Shown here piece by piece: positions 1 through 11,792 of a stretch of 64,000 nt of DNA. Within the stretch, counting starts at the first letter, position 1. Each line of letters begins with the position of its first letter. The translations under genes were made by a program, and so were the position numbers. The notes under the pieces were generated by a model. The model was not told the origin of the DNA. It did no database searches and was given only the letters and a program-made list of their open reading frames with translations. This stretch comes from Whitmania pigra (taxonomy: Eukaryota; Annelida; Clitellata; Hirudinida; Haemopidae), in assembly GCA_021613335.1 (NCBI GenBank), contig JAJTWR010000231.1, positions 2,998,001 to 3,062,000 of the forward strand, read 5' to 3'.

Positions 1-64
1 TTACAAATACATCGATGACATTGTTTGCAATAATAACATTAATGTTTGCAGTTTTATTTATTAG

Positions 65-3000
65 CATGCTATGAGTGTGATGGGGATATCAGAGGAAGAT
101 CAGTACAGCATCATGACTTTGGTGGCTGCCACTCTACATCTTGGCAACATCTCCTTTGTTGAAGTCAACAATTATGCTTCCATTCAAGATCCTCAGTGTT
201 AGTGTTTTGTCCTTTTCAAATTATTTTCTGTAATTATGTTTCTGTTTGAAGGCACTTTTGTTTGTTAGTTAAGAAGTAAAAGTTATTTTCGAAGGTGTTA
301 TTTTTTAGTTCTGGATTTTCCTGCTTTCCTTCTCGGCATATCAAAAAAAACCCTAGAAGAAAAGCTGACTAGCAGGGTGATGGATAGCAAATGGGGTGGA
401 AAAACGGAAAACATTCAAGTAACCCTCAACCCAGAGCAGGCAGCTTACACCAAAGATGCCCTTGCCAAGGCCATTTACTACAGGCTATTTGATTATTTGG
501 TGGAGGTATGTTTCAATGTGCTGAAGGATGGATAGATTGCAAACATGCATCAAATTTATTTATCTAAATTTTAAAAAATATATATAGCAATTGAAGTAGC
601 CATGGACGTTGTATTTATTGCTTCACTCTGAAATTTTGGTCTTTATCATACCTAACCATGAGTATTGATAGTGATACACCTATTTGTTAAGATATTGTTA
701 TTTTTTGTAAATAGATTAGATTCAATATAATGTTTAATAAACATTATTTGACTCTTCATGAATTCAACCAATGAATTTTCATGCAGGCAATAAACAAAGC
801 AATGGCAAGCAGTGATGAGCTACTAAACATTGGAATCCTTGATATCTATGGATTTGAGATTTTTCATAAGAATGGCTTTGAACAGTTCTGCATCAACTAT
901 GTAAATGAGAAGCTACAGCAGATCTTCATCGAGTTGACATTGAAAGCAGAACAAGAGGAATACGTGCAGGAAGACATCAAATGGGTACCTATTGACTACT
1001 TCAACAACAAGATTGTTTGCGACCTCATCGAATCGAAGCAACCGCCTGGCATTATGTGCGTTCTCGACGATGTTTGCGCCACTATGCATGCAGTTTCAGA
1101 TGGAGTTGATGAAACTCTTCTTGCTGTTAGTTGTAAATATTAATTGTGAAGATTTAAGTTATTGAAATTATATACCTAATTTTTATTTTTGGGCCTCATC
1201 CCGTACATCGGATGAATTAAGTAATGTTAGAGTTTCTCAATTGTTAATTAATTCAGAAACTTCAATCAGCTGTGGGTTCACACCAACATTACCAAAGTGG
1301 AGGAGCAGGCTTCACTGTCCACCATTATGCTGGGAAGGTTATTTTTAAGTTCAGAAAATTTTTTGAACAATTGTTGAGCATTGTTTCATGTTTAGCACAA
1401 ATGCGATTTCCATACTTTTTTATAATTGATGGCATCTGCTTTAGAACCTTCACATCCAATATTTGATTATTTTGATATTGGGCATGATTTTATCTTGTTT
1501 TTGATAAAGTTTTATTTTCCAGGTATCTTATTCAGCAGATGGATTCTGTGAAAGAAACAGAGATGTGCTCTTCGCTGATCTCATCTTACTCATGCAGTCC
1601 TCAACAAAGTTTGTTCATTCTGCATAAATTTAGGAATATTTTACTTATTTGTTATTTTGAAATGATTTTTTTTTCTTGAAAGATTGAACATTTGCTGAAT
1701 TTTATGATATAATTTTAGGATACTAGATTTCTCAAGATAGGTAGAACATACATTAGTAGAATTAATAGTAGAAAGATATATTTTATGTATTATATATAAG
1801 CATTTATAGCACATTTAAAGAACTTTAAATATTTGTTACAATGTTATGTTATTATATTAAATGATCAAATAAATCAATGGCAGTCCTTTCATTGTGGCCT
1901 TATTTCCCGAGGTGGTCAGCACCAATGCCAAATCACGTCCTACCACAGCTGGGTCAAAAATTAAGGCTGGTTTATAATATTTCATACAAAATAAGGCTCT
2001 TTAAAACTATAATCATAACTTAATTTTTGCCTACATGAAGTGAGTTTTTGAAACACATAAATATATAAAGGTATTAATGATGACAGTTGAAAATATTTGC
2101 TACTCCAATAAATTTAACTTTCAGACTCAAGCAAATAAACTGGTTGAGACTCTCAAAAAATGCACCCCACACTATATCAGGTGCATCAAACCAAATGAAA
2201 CAAAAATGAGCAAAGATTGGGAAGAAAACAGGTTCAGTGCTGTTCAAACCTTGACACAAACCATTTACTTTCTTTTAATGATAATTAAAAATATTTAATT
2301 CTACTGGAATTCACTTTAGAGTGAAGCACCAGGTTGAGTATCTTGGTTTGAAAGAGAACATTAGAGTAAGAAGGGCAGGATTTGCCTACAGGAGAGTTTT
2401 CTTAAAGTTCCTAAAGAGGTGGATTTTTGAATACTTTTCCTTATTAAATATATTCAAATTTTATTCTCTAAGCAATAACTTGCTAAAGGACATTAAATAA
2501 ATATTTCTAAACTATTTCTAATTAATACACAATATTGGTGGATGATAAAAGTGAATTTTAAGTTGTTTAAGATTTTCTTTGTTAAGTAACTTGTAATTTC
2601 TCATTGTTTTGTGTAAAGATACGCCATACTCTCTAAAGAAACATGGCCCGAATGGAAAGGTGATGAAAGGAAAGGGATTCAGATTTTGATGAAAAGTGTG
2701 AACATGGATGCTGATCAGTACCAGCTTGGAAAGACAAAAGTTTTTGTTAAAAATCCTGAATCGGTTAATTTTTGTTTAATTAAAAGCTAATTTATAGGTG
2801 GAGATTTGCGATGGATTTAATGTATGCCTTTTTTTATTAAATTTTTATTAGATTAGACAATTATGGTTTTATTTAGTAAAACTATTAAATGGTTGTAAAT
2901 CTGTTTTTTTTTTAGCTTTTTTTGTTAGAAGAGATGAGGGAGAGGAAATTTGATGGTTATGCCAGGACAATCCAGAAGGCCTTTAGAAGTTGGAATGCCA

Positions 3001-6000
3001 GGAAGCAGCATGTCAGACTCAAGAATGAAGGTTTTCTATCATTGTACTTCATTTATATGGCGCCATATGCATGGCATCAGAGGCACTTCTTGCAATCATT
3101 TATATAGCTCCTTCTCAAGGGCACTTGTGCATTGCAATATGGGTTCCAAACATGACACATTATGACAGCTGCCATTCCTGCTACATTCAGAAATTCAGCC
3201 TATTGAGATGAACTGCTTGCTTCCTGATGTTGATGTAATGACCACTCATTGGTTGTCATTGCATTTCTAGAGATTACATATTCTTTATGAATAACTTGTT
3301 ATGTTATTAAATTAATTCAGAGTGAAATTGCATTTTTGTTACTGTTCTTTATAGTCTTAGCATATTTGTTTATTGCTTAATCTGGTAACTTGCAGCCTCC
3401 AGTTTGCTGTTCAACAAAAAGGAAAGGAGGAGGTTCAGTATTGACCGCTCGTTCGTAGGCGATTACATTGGTCTCGATCAGAAGCCAGGATTAAGGGCTC
3501 TTGTCGAAAGAAGGGAAGCTATTGAGTTTGCAGACACCATTACAAAATATGACAGAAGATTCAAGGTCCTCCTGACTTCTTACTGATCAAATCAAACCAT
3601 TTTTATATTTACATATAAAATATTATGTGGACATGCTTAGAGATAATCAATTTATAATGAATTTATAAAAATAAAATCAATTAATTATTCAGCCATCGAA
3701 ACGTGATATGATCATTACAACAAAGAATATGTACTTGATTGGTCGAGAAAAAGTGAGTGAGAAATTTTAGATCTTTTTATTGACCTAGGTTTTCAATTGA
3801 ACCAATCGTGTCATGTGTTCTTAGGTAAAGAAAGGACCACAGAAAGGTCAAGTTATTGAAATCATCAGTAGAAAGATTCCTCTAGAGCAAATCTCTCATT
3901 TATCACTCAGGTATATTTCTTCAGTATTACCAATACAATTGTTTTTTTTTTTGTTTTTGCCTATTTTACTTTCTGAAATTTCTTTAGAATGAGCACCAAT
4001 TATTGTGGTTACATGTTGCATAATTTTTTCAAACAATAATTAAACAGCTCAAAGCAAGATGACATGTTCATCCTGTTTGTCCAAAATGATTACTCTAACC
4101 TTCTTGAGTGCACATTTAAGACTGAGATGCTAACTGTCCTCAACAAACTCAGCAAATCCCAGGGCAGAGGAGATTTCAAGTTCTATTTCTCTGACAGGTA
4201 AATAGTATTAGTCTTATATCAACAGAATTTGTTTGCACACATTGTTGCTCTTTTATGCTCAGATATTGGAATCACAATTTATATTCATTCTAAGTTGAGG
4301 AATTGTTATTTTAAAGTATTGAGTATGTCTCGAAAAAGGACAAATATTTTGGAGCCAGCAAACTGAACATAAAGTTCACCAATGGCACTGGGGATTTGGC
4401 TGTGCTCAAGCCATCTGGGAAGGTTCTCAATGTTTCAATTGGACCTGGCCTTCCCAAAGACACAAGTAAAACATTGATGAAATGCAAAATTTAAAAAAAT
4501 TCCACTGTTATGTTAATAATTTACATTTTTCTTATTATTACTAGGCATTTTGTAAAAGTTTGTATTTGATCATTTCTGAGGATAATTAATGGAATTGAAC
4601 ATTTAAAGAAAATTGATATTACACTAACGTTATCGTACACTTCAATAGAAATTGCAACAAAAATGTTATGAAAACCAAACAGGCAAATGTTTAATCATTA
4701 ATTCCAGGACCTGGTCAGAGCAATAAGTTCACAAAGCCTACATCACGGCCAGTTGGAAATGGTGCACCCAAACGACCTAGAGCACCGGCTCCCACCGAGT
4801 CCCGCCATTCCAAGCCTCCACAGGGTAGTATCGAATCAATTCATTAAGCTGACATAATTTGTCTATTCATCAAGAGTTTTTTGGTTGCAGTTTCCTCTCC
4901 TCTGAATTCAAACAAAGACTTCCTGAGGCAAATGTCGAAAGAATCTAAGGCACCTTCACTGCCACGAGGTGAAAATCTCAAAAAAACTAACAGAATCCCT
5001 CCTAGTTCAGACCAAGCGAGGAATGAGGACTTTTTGAAGACACCTGACCCAGGAGTGGCTGGGTAAGCATTTACTGAACATTTCAAATGAAATGTATAAA
5101 ATTTGATCATTTTAATTGTGCTACGGAATCCGCAAAGTTCGTGCACATTCAGGCGTGCGGGTTGGTTGAATGGATTATGTGCCTGCGTGCGGCGGTAACG
5201 GCAACAGTCATAATGTGCCATGTTTTAAACCCAGCCTGCATTGCCATCCTTGGGAAGGAGCACTATATAAATGGTTTCAAGAAGCACTTCTGATGCTTAT
5301 GGTACCATATAAATGAAGTACAACTACAATTACAATTCAAATACATCTTTACCTACAAATTATATAAAAGCGTACATAAGTTTCTTAATAATAAGTAAAT
5401 TATTTGGATTATAAGTTATTTGATATTAATAATAATTAGGGCACAGAGAGCAAGTTTAATGAAACCTTCACAGCCTGCACCCACTGCTAGAAAGCCCAGA
5501 CCAAAACCAAAGCCTCAAGAGAAAGTCATCCAATGCAAGTGTGTTTTTGCCTATGATGCTCAGGATACAGATGAGTTGAGCTTCAATCCTGGAGACATAA
5601 TTGAACTTGTCAAAGAAGGTTCGCCTTTGTCATTAATTGGAGTCAGCTTTGTTTAAAAATAAATAATTAATCATCAAATAATTTAATATTTTTATTTAAT
5701 ATTATTTTTGTGTTTTTTAAATTATAGGATAATGAGTTATTAACATTATAAATTATAGCTCTCAAATGGTCACTTCCTGCATTTATAATTTTATTGCATT
5801 GATGTTAGAAAAGGTTGCTTAATAATAAATAATTGTGGCATAAATTAACAATAATTTATTCCAATAATTATTTAACTTTTGTCACCTGTGGAAGAAAATC
5901 TGGTCAAATCAACCATTCTTCTGCAGATTCATCTGGGTGGTGGACAGGGCGCCTAAGAGGAAAGCAAGGGTTGTTTCCAAGTAATTACATTGAAAAAATT

Positions 6001-6009
6001 CAGGCTTAG
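65..6009 (+). CDS. MYO1E: Class I unconventional myosin, long-tailed (MYO1E/MYO1F type), 5'-partial
   Basis: Actin-based ATP-driven motor of the cortex, endocytosis and phagocytosis. Exons: 65-197, 309-505, 787-1125, 1257-1337, 1523-1608, 1884-1965, 2125-2231, 2320-2418, 2619-2763, 2916-3030, 3396-3565, 3693-3752, 3825-3910, 4048-4197, 4317-4465, 4708-4824, 4891-5062, 5440-5618, 5927-6009. They join in one frame to 849 residues plus stop. Seen in order: the motor from the upper 50K domain on (LDIYGFEIF in exon 3, then [13 protein letters not shown]), an IQ motif ([12 protein letters not shown]), a basic TH1 tail, a Pro/Ser-rich TH2 segment and a C-terminal SH3 ([19 protein letters not shown], then [19 protein letters not shown]). 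The P-loop lies off the left edge. The TH2 and SH3 place it with MYO1E/F rather than short-tailed class I myosins. I cannot separate MYO1E from MYO1F; it may be their single ancestor. The intron at 1966 appears to be GC-AG. Confidence 0.95.
5152..5340 (+). repeat. tRNA-derived SINE copy in a myosin intron
   Basis: It shares a head, a body and a tail with the copy at 26052-26254. The head is tRNA-like (GGTTGGTTGAATGG resembles box A; TTTTAAACCC is a decayed box B). The body contains GGGAAGGAGCRCTATATAAATGG. The tail reads ATATAAATGAAGTACAA followed by ACAATT units. It lies in the intron between exons 4891-5062 and 5440-5618, in the sense orientation. It is more decayed than the FER copy. Confidence 0.85.
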
Positions 6010-7068
6010 AAACTTTTCATCACTAAATGTTGTGCCTATTTACTTTTTCTTAAGATAATGCTACATTCCCTTAAGTGCATTACCAAAATTTGTGATTGGT
6101 TTGTTGCAATATTAATGAGTCATAAAATCAGTCCTACTACTTTTGCATGGAAATTATCTTTGATATCTTCATTTTAGCTTGCATTGTTCAATTGTTGTCA
6201 ATTAAGATTGTATTTGAATTCAGTGTACCATCATGCAATTTAATTTTGCAATTTTTAAGCTCTTTAGTCTCAATTTAAATAAATTTAAATGATTCGCTAC
6301 AATGATAAATATTTGCATTCCTTCATTCTGTTATGTATTATGTTAAGTACTTTTTTTATAATGTGTTTAGTCTACCCTTATTAAACTTGTTTGGCTTTAG
6401 TTATGCTAGCTGTGGAAGCATGCCTCTACTTAAGAGCAGTGATATCATTTCAGTTGTTTCAAGGAGCAATCTGTTGCTCAGCCATTCCACAATTTCTCTA
6501 AAATTTCTTAGCTCTTTTGTTGTTAATGTCATCAATTGTTGGTGTAAGGATGTTTAGATATCATTGAAGCTCACCAACCTTGCCTTCTCAATGATATCCC
6601 CAAGGATGAACATGGTTTAAATAAATTTCTGCAGGAATTTAATGTCAAGTCATTCTAATTTGTATGGTATTTTATGTTCTTTTACAATTCTAAACGATGT
6701 CTTTCTGTTACCAGAACTTGACCATTTGATTTCTCATATTTTGTGTAATGGTGTAATTTTCCACAGCAGAGTCATATTTTGACTAGGTTTATGATCTTTT
6801 GTTTCATTCCAGGGACTAATTATGGCTTGTTTTTGTTTTTTCAAAATTTGACATAATTCTTGATGTTAGAAGTGTTACTCATGGAGCCAGAGGCGGGTTT
6901 AGGGAGGCCAGGGGAGTCAAGTAATACTAAATGAATGCATTAGGTATAAAAAAGGTGAATAATAAACCACTAGGTTTGGTTTACAGAACCAAAAAATTCA
7001 AATGTTCCAATCTAGGAAACAGTTGCCATAAATGAAACAAGTTGGGACAAAAGGCAATTAGTTTGGTA
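6010..7068 (+). other. Myosin 3' UTR and intergenic DNA
   Basis: AT-rich sequence after the myosin stop. The proximal part is presumably 3' UTR. No ORF here has family similarity that I can see. A CAGAGGCGGGTTTAGG stretch at about 6889 resembles a hAT terminus, but I found no partner. Confidence 0.5.
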
Positions 7069-7938
7069 GGTAAAACCGTCCGAGCTGCACACAGCCTTAA
7101 TGAGATGAAAAATAAGGAAGATAGCTCCACCCCATAAACAAAATTAGCTCCACCTAAAGTGGTTAAAATTGATTAAAAGTAAGTGTTTTCCAATACGTAT
7201 TGCTAATATAGTACTTTAAAAATTATATTAAGTTATTTAAAAATAACATTAATAACGCCAATAAATAAATTCTAAATGTCACAAATGTATGCAAATCTGT
7301 TAAATGTTTTGAAGTTTATCGAGATGTCTCTATGAATGTTGGGAATACCGTTGCTCGAAATTATTCGATGTAAACAAGAAACCTAACAGCCTCACTACAA
7401 ATCCGCGTTATTATTCATTACGCATCTTTGGAAAGGATGCTCCAAAAATAACATTTAGCTTTATTTCATATAAGTGACTCTGTAATCGTAATGAATCGTT
7501 CAGTAGCTCATTCGGTCATCGCGTTGCACGCACATTGCTACGGCCATGGACTCCTAAATGTATACCAGGACTGTCAACCTAAGCCTAAAAGTTTCGCCGA
7601 TATACATCGGGAGGCCATGCGCATAGCTGTACACTTGACAGGCTAAAAACAGGCGTGCATTGTTTCATTCTTCCTTTGTTTCGTATTTGCTGTACAACTG
7701 AAATATATCTTGTTTTGCTTATTTAACAAACTGTTTTAAAACCGGTCTTTTGAATTTTGTGGATTTACACATCATACATTGGACTATACATCATACATCT
7801 TATCAAAAAGGTTTGTAACATAGAGCTCATTTCATTTCTTAATTGTACTAATCGATATACATTGAATAAACATTTCAATAACAAAATTTAAGTGATTTAA
7901 GATTTGTAACTATTATATTTTAAATATCAACAGATAGT

Positions 7939-8170
7939 ATGGGTTATAAATGTTCCATATACGGATATAGATCTGGATACGACAAAGACGATTTTTAAAA
8001 AAATAACATAAGTCTTCACAAGTATCCCCTACATGACAAAGATTTATGCCAAAAATGGGTTAGAGCCAATCCTCGAGAAAACTTTTCTCCCATGGAAATA
8101 TGGAAATACTTGCACTTTGTTTATTAATAGCAAAGAGATTCCAAAAAGAAAATGTTGTGATTTAGTTAAA
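7939..8170 (+). pseudogene. Relic of a THAP zinc-finger domain of the P-like transposase
   Basis: Translation from 7939 gives MGYKCS, then an in-frame TAA, then HKYPLHDKDLCQKWVRANPR. This resembles the THAP core (first Cys, H-x-F/Y-P, conserved Trp and an Asn/Arg-rich stretch). The second Cys position is Tyr, and a frameshift lies before the final C-x2-H region near 8117. THAP domains bind the transposon ends in this family. This copy cannot encode a working domain as read. Confidence 0.6.
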
Positions 8171-8206
8171 GAAAAAAGTTAAAAAATTTCTGATGTTTTA
8201 AACTTG

Positions 8207-9271
8207 ATGTCTCGTTTGAATTTTTGGCTTGGTGATGATAAAACTATATCTGAAGTGACACTTGAAAATGTCATCAATAGCATTGAAGATGTAATAAATC
8301 TAGATAACAGTCATGATGATAAAAAGCTCAACTTTGTTAGGGAACAATTAACATTATTGAAAACAAAAAAGCATGCTCATAGTTATTCCCCAAATGTAAT
8401 TATCACATGTTTTTTGTTATATTCTTATAGTAAATCAGCATTTTCTGCATTTAAACAAACAACTTCAGGTCTAATAGGTTGCTGCAAGTATTTGCTTGAC
8501 AATCTGCAGCTCAATTATGTTTTGTTTGGGAGCATCCAATCAGACTCTATTGAAACAAGATTTGGTTGGATCAGGCAGTTGTCTGGAGGAAATTATTATG
8601 TATCCTGCAGACAGGTTTTGGAGAGTGACAAAAAGATTAGAGCAATGTCACTTTTAAAATTTTCTGGCTTCGAGGAAATAGAAAATTTTGTAATTCCAAC
8701 GGATGAAAAAGATGATGAGCTAGAAGCCCTGGCCAATGATATCGCTGATTCTTTAGAGTTCAACACATCCATAACTAATGATTACTTGACAACATTGGCA
8801 TATGTTTGTGGTGCAGTAGTTAGATTGGTTTGCAGCACCACAAAATGTAAATTTTGTTCCCTTTATTTAATTGACAATCAAGATTTAGATAATGAATTAC
8901 AAGTAAATTCTGATGTTTTTAATTTTTTAAATCAAATTGATCATGGTGGATTAACAAAACCAACAGAATTTGCTTGGACAGTGTGTTTGCATTCTTATAA
9001 AGTTTTTACAGAATTAAAGAATAATAAACAACTTTTTGATAAATTCATGCTCTCAAAAAACCATATGTTATTATTTGAAAAGATTACAGTAAGGTGTTTA
9101 AATGAAATTGATTTAATCACATCTTATTCAAACTATTGTGATTTTGATCATGAACTTAATTTTCTACTATGTAAATCTTTATTCAATTGTTTGAGTAAAA
9201 ATTTGGTTAAAACTAATTCTAATGTAAATTATAAAAGTATTCAAGGAAAGATTAAAAAATTAAAAAGCTAA
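8207..9271 (+). CDS. P-element-type transposase, C-terminal part (open frame)
   Basis: An uninterrupted frame of 354 codons from the first ATG. It carries the hallmark block of THAP9/P-element transposase C-termini: an S-D/P-x-E-x-RFGWIRQLSGGNYYVS core (about residues 110-140) followed by VLESDKKIRAMSLL. Upstream there is a typical FxxSKSAFSAF-like segment. The N-terminal DNA-binding part is degraded (see the THAP relic) and the middle of the catalytic region appears deleted. The protein would not be a complete transposase, yet the frame has stayed open, so the element may be fairly young or the ORF may have been kept. No intron was modelled. Confidence 0.75.
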   Translation: MSRLNFWLGDDKTISEVTLENVINSIEDVINLDNSHDDKKLNFVREQLTLLKTKKHAHSYSPNVIITCFLLYSYSKSAFSAFKQTTSGLIGCCKYLLDNLQLNYVLFGSIQSDSIETRFGWIRQLSGGNYYVSCRQVLESDKKIRAMSLLKFSGFEEIENFVIPTDEKDDELEALANDIADSLEFNTSITNDYLTTLAYVCGAVVRLVCSTTKCKFCSLYLIDNQDLDNELQVNSDVFNFLNQIDHGGLTKPTEFAWTVCLHSYKVFTELKNNKQLFDKFMLSKNHMLLFEKITVRCLNEIDLITSYSNYCDFDHELNFLLCKSLFNCLSKNLVKTNSNVNYKSIQGKIKKLKS

Positions 9272-9631
9272 ACATGGTGTTGTTTTACAATTTTCTATAA
9301 AATATCTGAAATACGCTAGTCTCATTTAGAGATGCATGGCCTCCCGATGTATGGCTCGAATACGGTTGGCAGTCCTGATGTATATATATAGGAGTCCATG
9401 CTACGGCCCAGCAATCATTGGATTTTCTCATTACTCCAGTGGTCAGCTTTCTCAACTCGCTTCGGCCCCTCAGTAAATTCTCGATTGAAATACTTTAGGT
9501 TGTGTGTCAGTAATTTACACAATTATTGACGATCCAAAAATTTCATCTCGAAGCCACTTCACCTGTCGAAAGAAATTTTGAGTGCCCCACAACACAGTTA
9601 GAGAACAATTAACGAAATTATTTCTACAATT

Positions 9632-10620
9632 ATTTTATTTGATAAATAAAAACTCAACACCCTGTGTCTTAATATTCAGTGTCTTAGAAGAGTCTTAATA
9701 TTGGGATGAATTTCGTAATAACAATAATATTGCCATGTGCATATCGTCAGAAAGACTTTATGTTTTCGTTGTTTCTTGAAGTCCTAAAGAGATGAGTCTT
9801 CAGGTGACTCTTGAAGAGCTCCAGAAATGGGTGGGCTCTTACGAGGGGAGGCATAAGAGAAGCCTCTGTTGACTATTGATGACCTATTGATTGGTTGATT
9901 AAGATGAATGGTGGGTGATCATGTGTTTGGCGGCGACCTATAAAGTGATGGAGACAAAGTGGGCTGGATGTCACTATAGTGTAATATGTCATGAGGGCGA
10001 TTTTGAAGGTGATACGATATGAATCGGCAACCAGTGCAATTGTTTCAGGCGGTCCGTACTATTGAGGGTGGGGTTGAGAAAAACAAGCTTGTTAAACTTA
10101 TTTTGGACAGGTTGTAAGAAATGTATTTTAAAGGCAGATGTATCATAAAGAAGGGAATTACAATGGTCTAGACGAAAGAAAACGAGGATATGTTCAAGGG
10201 CAGAAGTGCCGATGGATAGTATCGAACGGATGTGCCCAGGTGAGGTTATTGCAGGAAGGTGAGGTGCGAATCAAAAATAACACCTAGGGTTGTAGAAGAA
10301 GGAAAAAGGGTTCCAGCGACGTTTATGGAAAGAGGACGCGCAGAGTTTTGAGGCGAGCGGGTTTGTCAATGAATTTCGGATATCTGCGGATTCAGTTTAA
10401 GAAAGAAACAATATGCGAATCACTGATGGTATCCGTGCAATTCCGCAATATACTAAACCATTGAATTTGCTAAAGACCCGACAGTGACCACACTGCTTAT
10501 GATGGTCATTATTAGGCTATTAAAAAAAATAAGTATGATAATAAGAGCGTGAGATAAAAATAAAAATATGAGTTTTATTTTATAATAATAATCATCATCA
10601 CCTAACTTATTATTATACTT
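9632..10620 (-). mobile_element. 5'-truncated CR1/L2-like LINE fragment, flanked by a 31-bp direct repeat
   Basis: On the minus strand, broken frames show the order of a CR1/L2-type reverse transcriptase C-terminus: LGVIFDSHLTF (about 10305-10270), a damaged LDYCNSLLY-like motif, LHWLPI (about 10045) and a final SPEDSSL/KTHLF-like end near 9800. Identical 31-base copies starting GAGAACAATTAACG sit at 9601-9631 and 10621-10651, as expected for a target-site duplication. Many stops and frameshifts mark it as dead. Confidence 0.65.
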
Positions 10621-10841
10621 GAGAACAATTAACGAAATTATTTCTACAATTGAAGAATTTCTAGTCATGTCAAATTTTTAAAATTTAGTAGACACACCTC
10701 GCGACATATCAGTAAACCTTTAGTTAAATATATATATTTACTTGTAATCATTAAAAGCGGAGCTAATTTTATTGTTGGGGTGGAGCTATCTTCCTTATTT
10801 TTCATCTGAGTAAGGCTGTTTGCAGCTCGGATGGTTTTACC

Positions 10842-11792
10842 TTTTTATTTTGCTTGTCAGATTTGTGGGTCACCAATTAATTTTTGGTTTATGGACAATG
10901 CCTTAAAGGTGATACCGCACCGGGTGGCGTATTTACAAACCCGTGTCTATAACGACGCCGGGCTGATTAATATTCATGTATTAGCTAATTTAGGTGCTAT
11001 CATTGGACAGATGTTTTCCGAAAGTAGGTCACATATATCATTTTAAATAACTTCATAAAATATAAATTTGGTTAAAGTGACCACCGCTTTAGTTAATTAG
11101 GGTATATAAATACGCCACCGAATGACACCAGCGATAGTCCAAATCATCTCTGTTATGCAAAGGACTGTAATCAAATAAACAAACAAACAAACACCAGCGA
11201 TAGTGAAGCCGCTGATTCTAATTTGCTCCAGCAAATCAATAAGTCAACTGCAAATCATCTATTCACAAAATACATCGACCCCAGTGACATGCATCGTTTA
11301 ACTCATTCATGGTCCATCTCGTTTGGAAAACACAAATATGTCTGTGAAATGTTCTTTGAAAGGGATCTGCAATTTTTGAAGCATTTAAATGACGTGAAAA
11401 AGTGGTTTTGATAAACCAAAGGAGCTTGCTGCTTTAATGTATGTTTTAATTAGATTCTATCAACTCTGCAGTAATAATGAGATTATTAATCTAATAACTC
11501 TGCAGTAATAATGAGATTATTAATTTATTAATATCTATGCTTTAGTCCCACATCGCCATGCCTTTTAAAAATCCTAGGTTGACAATTTCCCATGCATTCT
11601 CCTTGTCATCTAAATAAAACCTTTAATCAAATTCAGCCCAAGATTGTGGGATGTTTGGGATATAATAAAGGGACGCATTTTTTTGTGGTGGGGGGAGGAG
11701 GGACAACGATCAAAGACTCAAAAAGTCATCTCCTCAGTAATGTTTTATTAACGTCCGTTGCATAGCTAGGTGATTAGGACGGTGCTCCCGCA
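10842..11792 (+). other. Intergenic DNA with short duplications
   Basis: No gene recognised. The short open frames at 10831-11046 and 11223-11411 have no family resemblance that I can name. There is a CAAA-rich run near 11176-11195, and ACACCAGCGATAGT occurs twice (near 11124 and 11191). Confidence 0.4.
11462..11524 (+). repeat. Two-copy tandem repeat, period 34
   Basis: A 29-base unit starting AACTCTGCAGTAATAATG occurs identically at 11462-11490 and 11496-11524, separated by CTAAT. Confidence 0.85.

Larger units (their letters stand above)
7546..9399 (+). mobile_element. P-like DNA transposon (1,854 bp) with TIRs and 9-bp target duplication
   Basis: The ends are inverted: ATGGACTCC at 7546 and GGAGTCCAT ending at 9399. 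Further inside are inverted blocks CTGTCAACC/GGTTGGCAG and a perfect 19-base pair ATACATCGGGAGGCCATGC (7599-7617 region; complement near 9334-9352). The direct repeat GCTACGGCC flanks the element (7537-7545 and 9400-9408). P elements are known for THAP-type transposases, terminal plus subterminal inverted repeats and an 8-bp duplication. The extra base here may be a shared end base, since both ends could also be written CATG. It is inserted in the outer TIR element. Confidence 0.85.
7069..10841. mobile_element. Outer DNA element with ~85-bp terminal inverted repeats, carrying two later insertions
   Basis: The left arm starts GGTAAAACCGTCCGAGCTGC at 7069 and stays similar to about 7155. The reverse complement of 10757-10841 repeats it almost base for base, including the AAAAATAAGGAAGATAGCTC block. 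Removing the inner P-like element (7546-9399) and the LINE fragment (9632-10620) with their duplications leaves roughly 0.9 kb without coding capacity, the size of a MITE-like non-autonomous DNA transposon. I could not define a target-site duplication, so the superfamily is unassigned. Confidence 0.75.

Noticed and set aside
6889..6925. CAGAGGCGGGTTTAGG as another hAT terminus
   Set aside because: No matching inverted end or duplication found nearby.
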